Positions 47,332 through 47,356 of a DNA stretch of 47,356 bases are shown here, in pieces. The position numbers and the translations under genes were made by a program. This DNA comes from Streptomyces globisporus. GTDB taxonomy: Bacteria; Actinomycetota; Actinomycetes; Streptomycetales; Streptomycetaceae. How positions within the stretch are numbered: the stretch's first letter is position 1; the number at the start of each line of letters is the position of its first letter. Location: contig NZ_QWFA01000046.1 of NCBI RefSeq assembly GCF_003501885.1, forward strand, positions 1-47,356, in the 5' to 3' direction. Below the pieces are notes generated by a model. The model worked only from the letters and a program-made list of their open reading frames with translations, did not search any database and was not told the origin of the DNA.

Positions 47332-47356
47332 GCCTCCCTTCGCCCCTCCCCGCCGC

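Overview
The window is high-GC DNA (roughly 70% or more G+C by eye) with strong third-position GC bias, frequent GTG starts, ATGA/GTGA stop-start overlaps and two rare in-frame TTA leucine codons. Together with the gene content (GlgE pathway, lipoprotein L,D-transpeptidases with Ig-like modules, a contractile-injection baseplate set, a terpene synthase, DesK/NarL-type two-component genes) this points to Streptomyces or a very close relative. From memory, the right three quarters resembles the chromosomal glgE neighbourhood of well-studied streptomycetes; I could not check this by alignment.

Layout. (1) 1-8591, plus strand: the baseplate end of an extracellular-type contractile injection system (eCIS, phage-tail-like). 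It holds a Pro/Ala-rich accessory protein cut by the left edge, a tube-family protein, a LysM adaptor, a VgrG-like spike, a PAAR tip, a gp25-like wedge, a large baseplate J-like protein, a tail-protein-I-like protein, and a zinc-ribbon/transmembrane/extracellular-domain protein that could anchor the particle to the membrane. Sheath, ATPase, tape measure and cap must lie to the left. (2) 8592-11648: a class I terpene synthase with a TTA codon at position 6, and a type-B carboxylesterase. (3) 11645-15911, mostly minus strand: a CopD-like membrane protein, a two-EF-hand protein, a divergent polysaccharide deacetylase, a candidate structured small RNA, an anti-sigma-type ATPase with a TTA codon, and an enoyl-CoA hydratase whose start codon lies in a 34-bp perfect inverted repeat. 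(4) 16033-18757: two related lipoprotein L,D-transpeptidases. (5) 18911-24987: glycogen debranching enzyme GlgX, then an ABC-2 transporter plus sensor kinase and response regulator on the minus strand. (6) 25186-31061: a heterodimeric ABC exporter, and a lipid-kinase/PAP2-phosphatase pair. (7) 31085-35833: a nucleotidyltransferase, a 633-residue SMI1/KNR4 protein, an aberrant serine-type tRNA-like element, and a divergent FAD-monooxygenase/TetR pair around a 14-bp palindrome. (8) 36225-38270: a secreted M4 metalloprotease with a P-domain. (9) 38604-47331: glgP diverging from a glgE-treS-pep2 operon.

How the genes work together. GlgP, GlgX, TreS, Pep2 and GlgE cover release of glucose-1-phosphate from glucan, debranching, trehalose-maltose interconversion, maltose phosphorylation, and maltosyl transfer back to glucan. 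The branching enzyme expected to complete the set is not in the window and may follow just past the right edge. The eCIS genes are packed for coupled translation of interacting baseplate parts. The TTA codons suggest that the terpene synthase and the ATPase regulator depend on the developmentally controlled leucyl-tRNA BldA.

The less explained signals are the three-hairpin RNA candidate at about 14190-14310, the tRNA-like element at 33863-33982, the inverted repeat at 15904-15990, and the repeats upstream of glgE.
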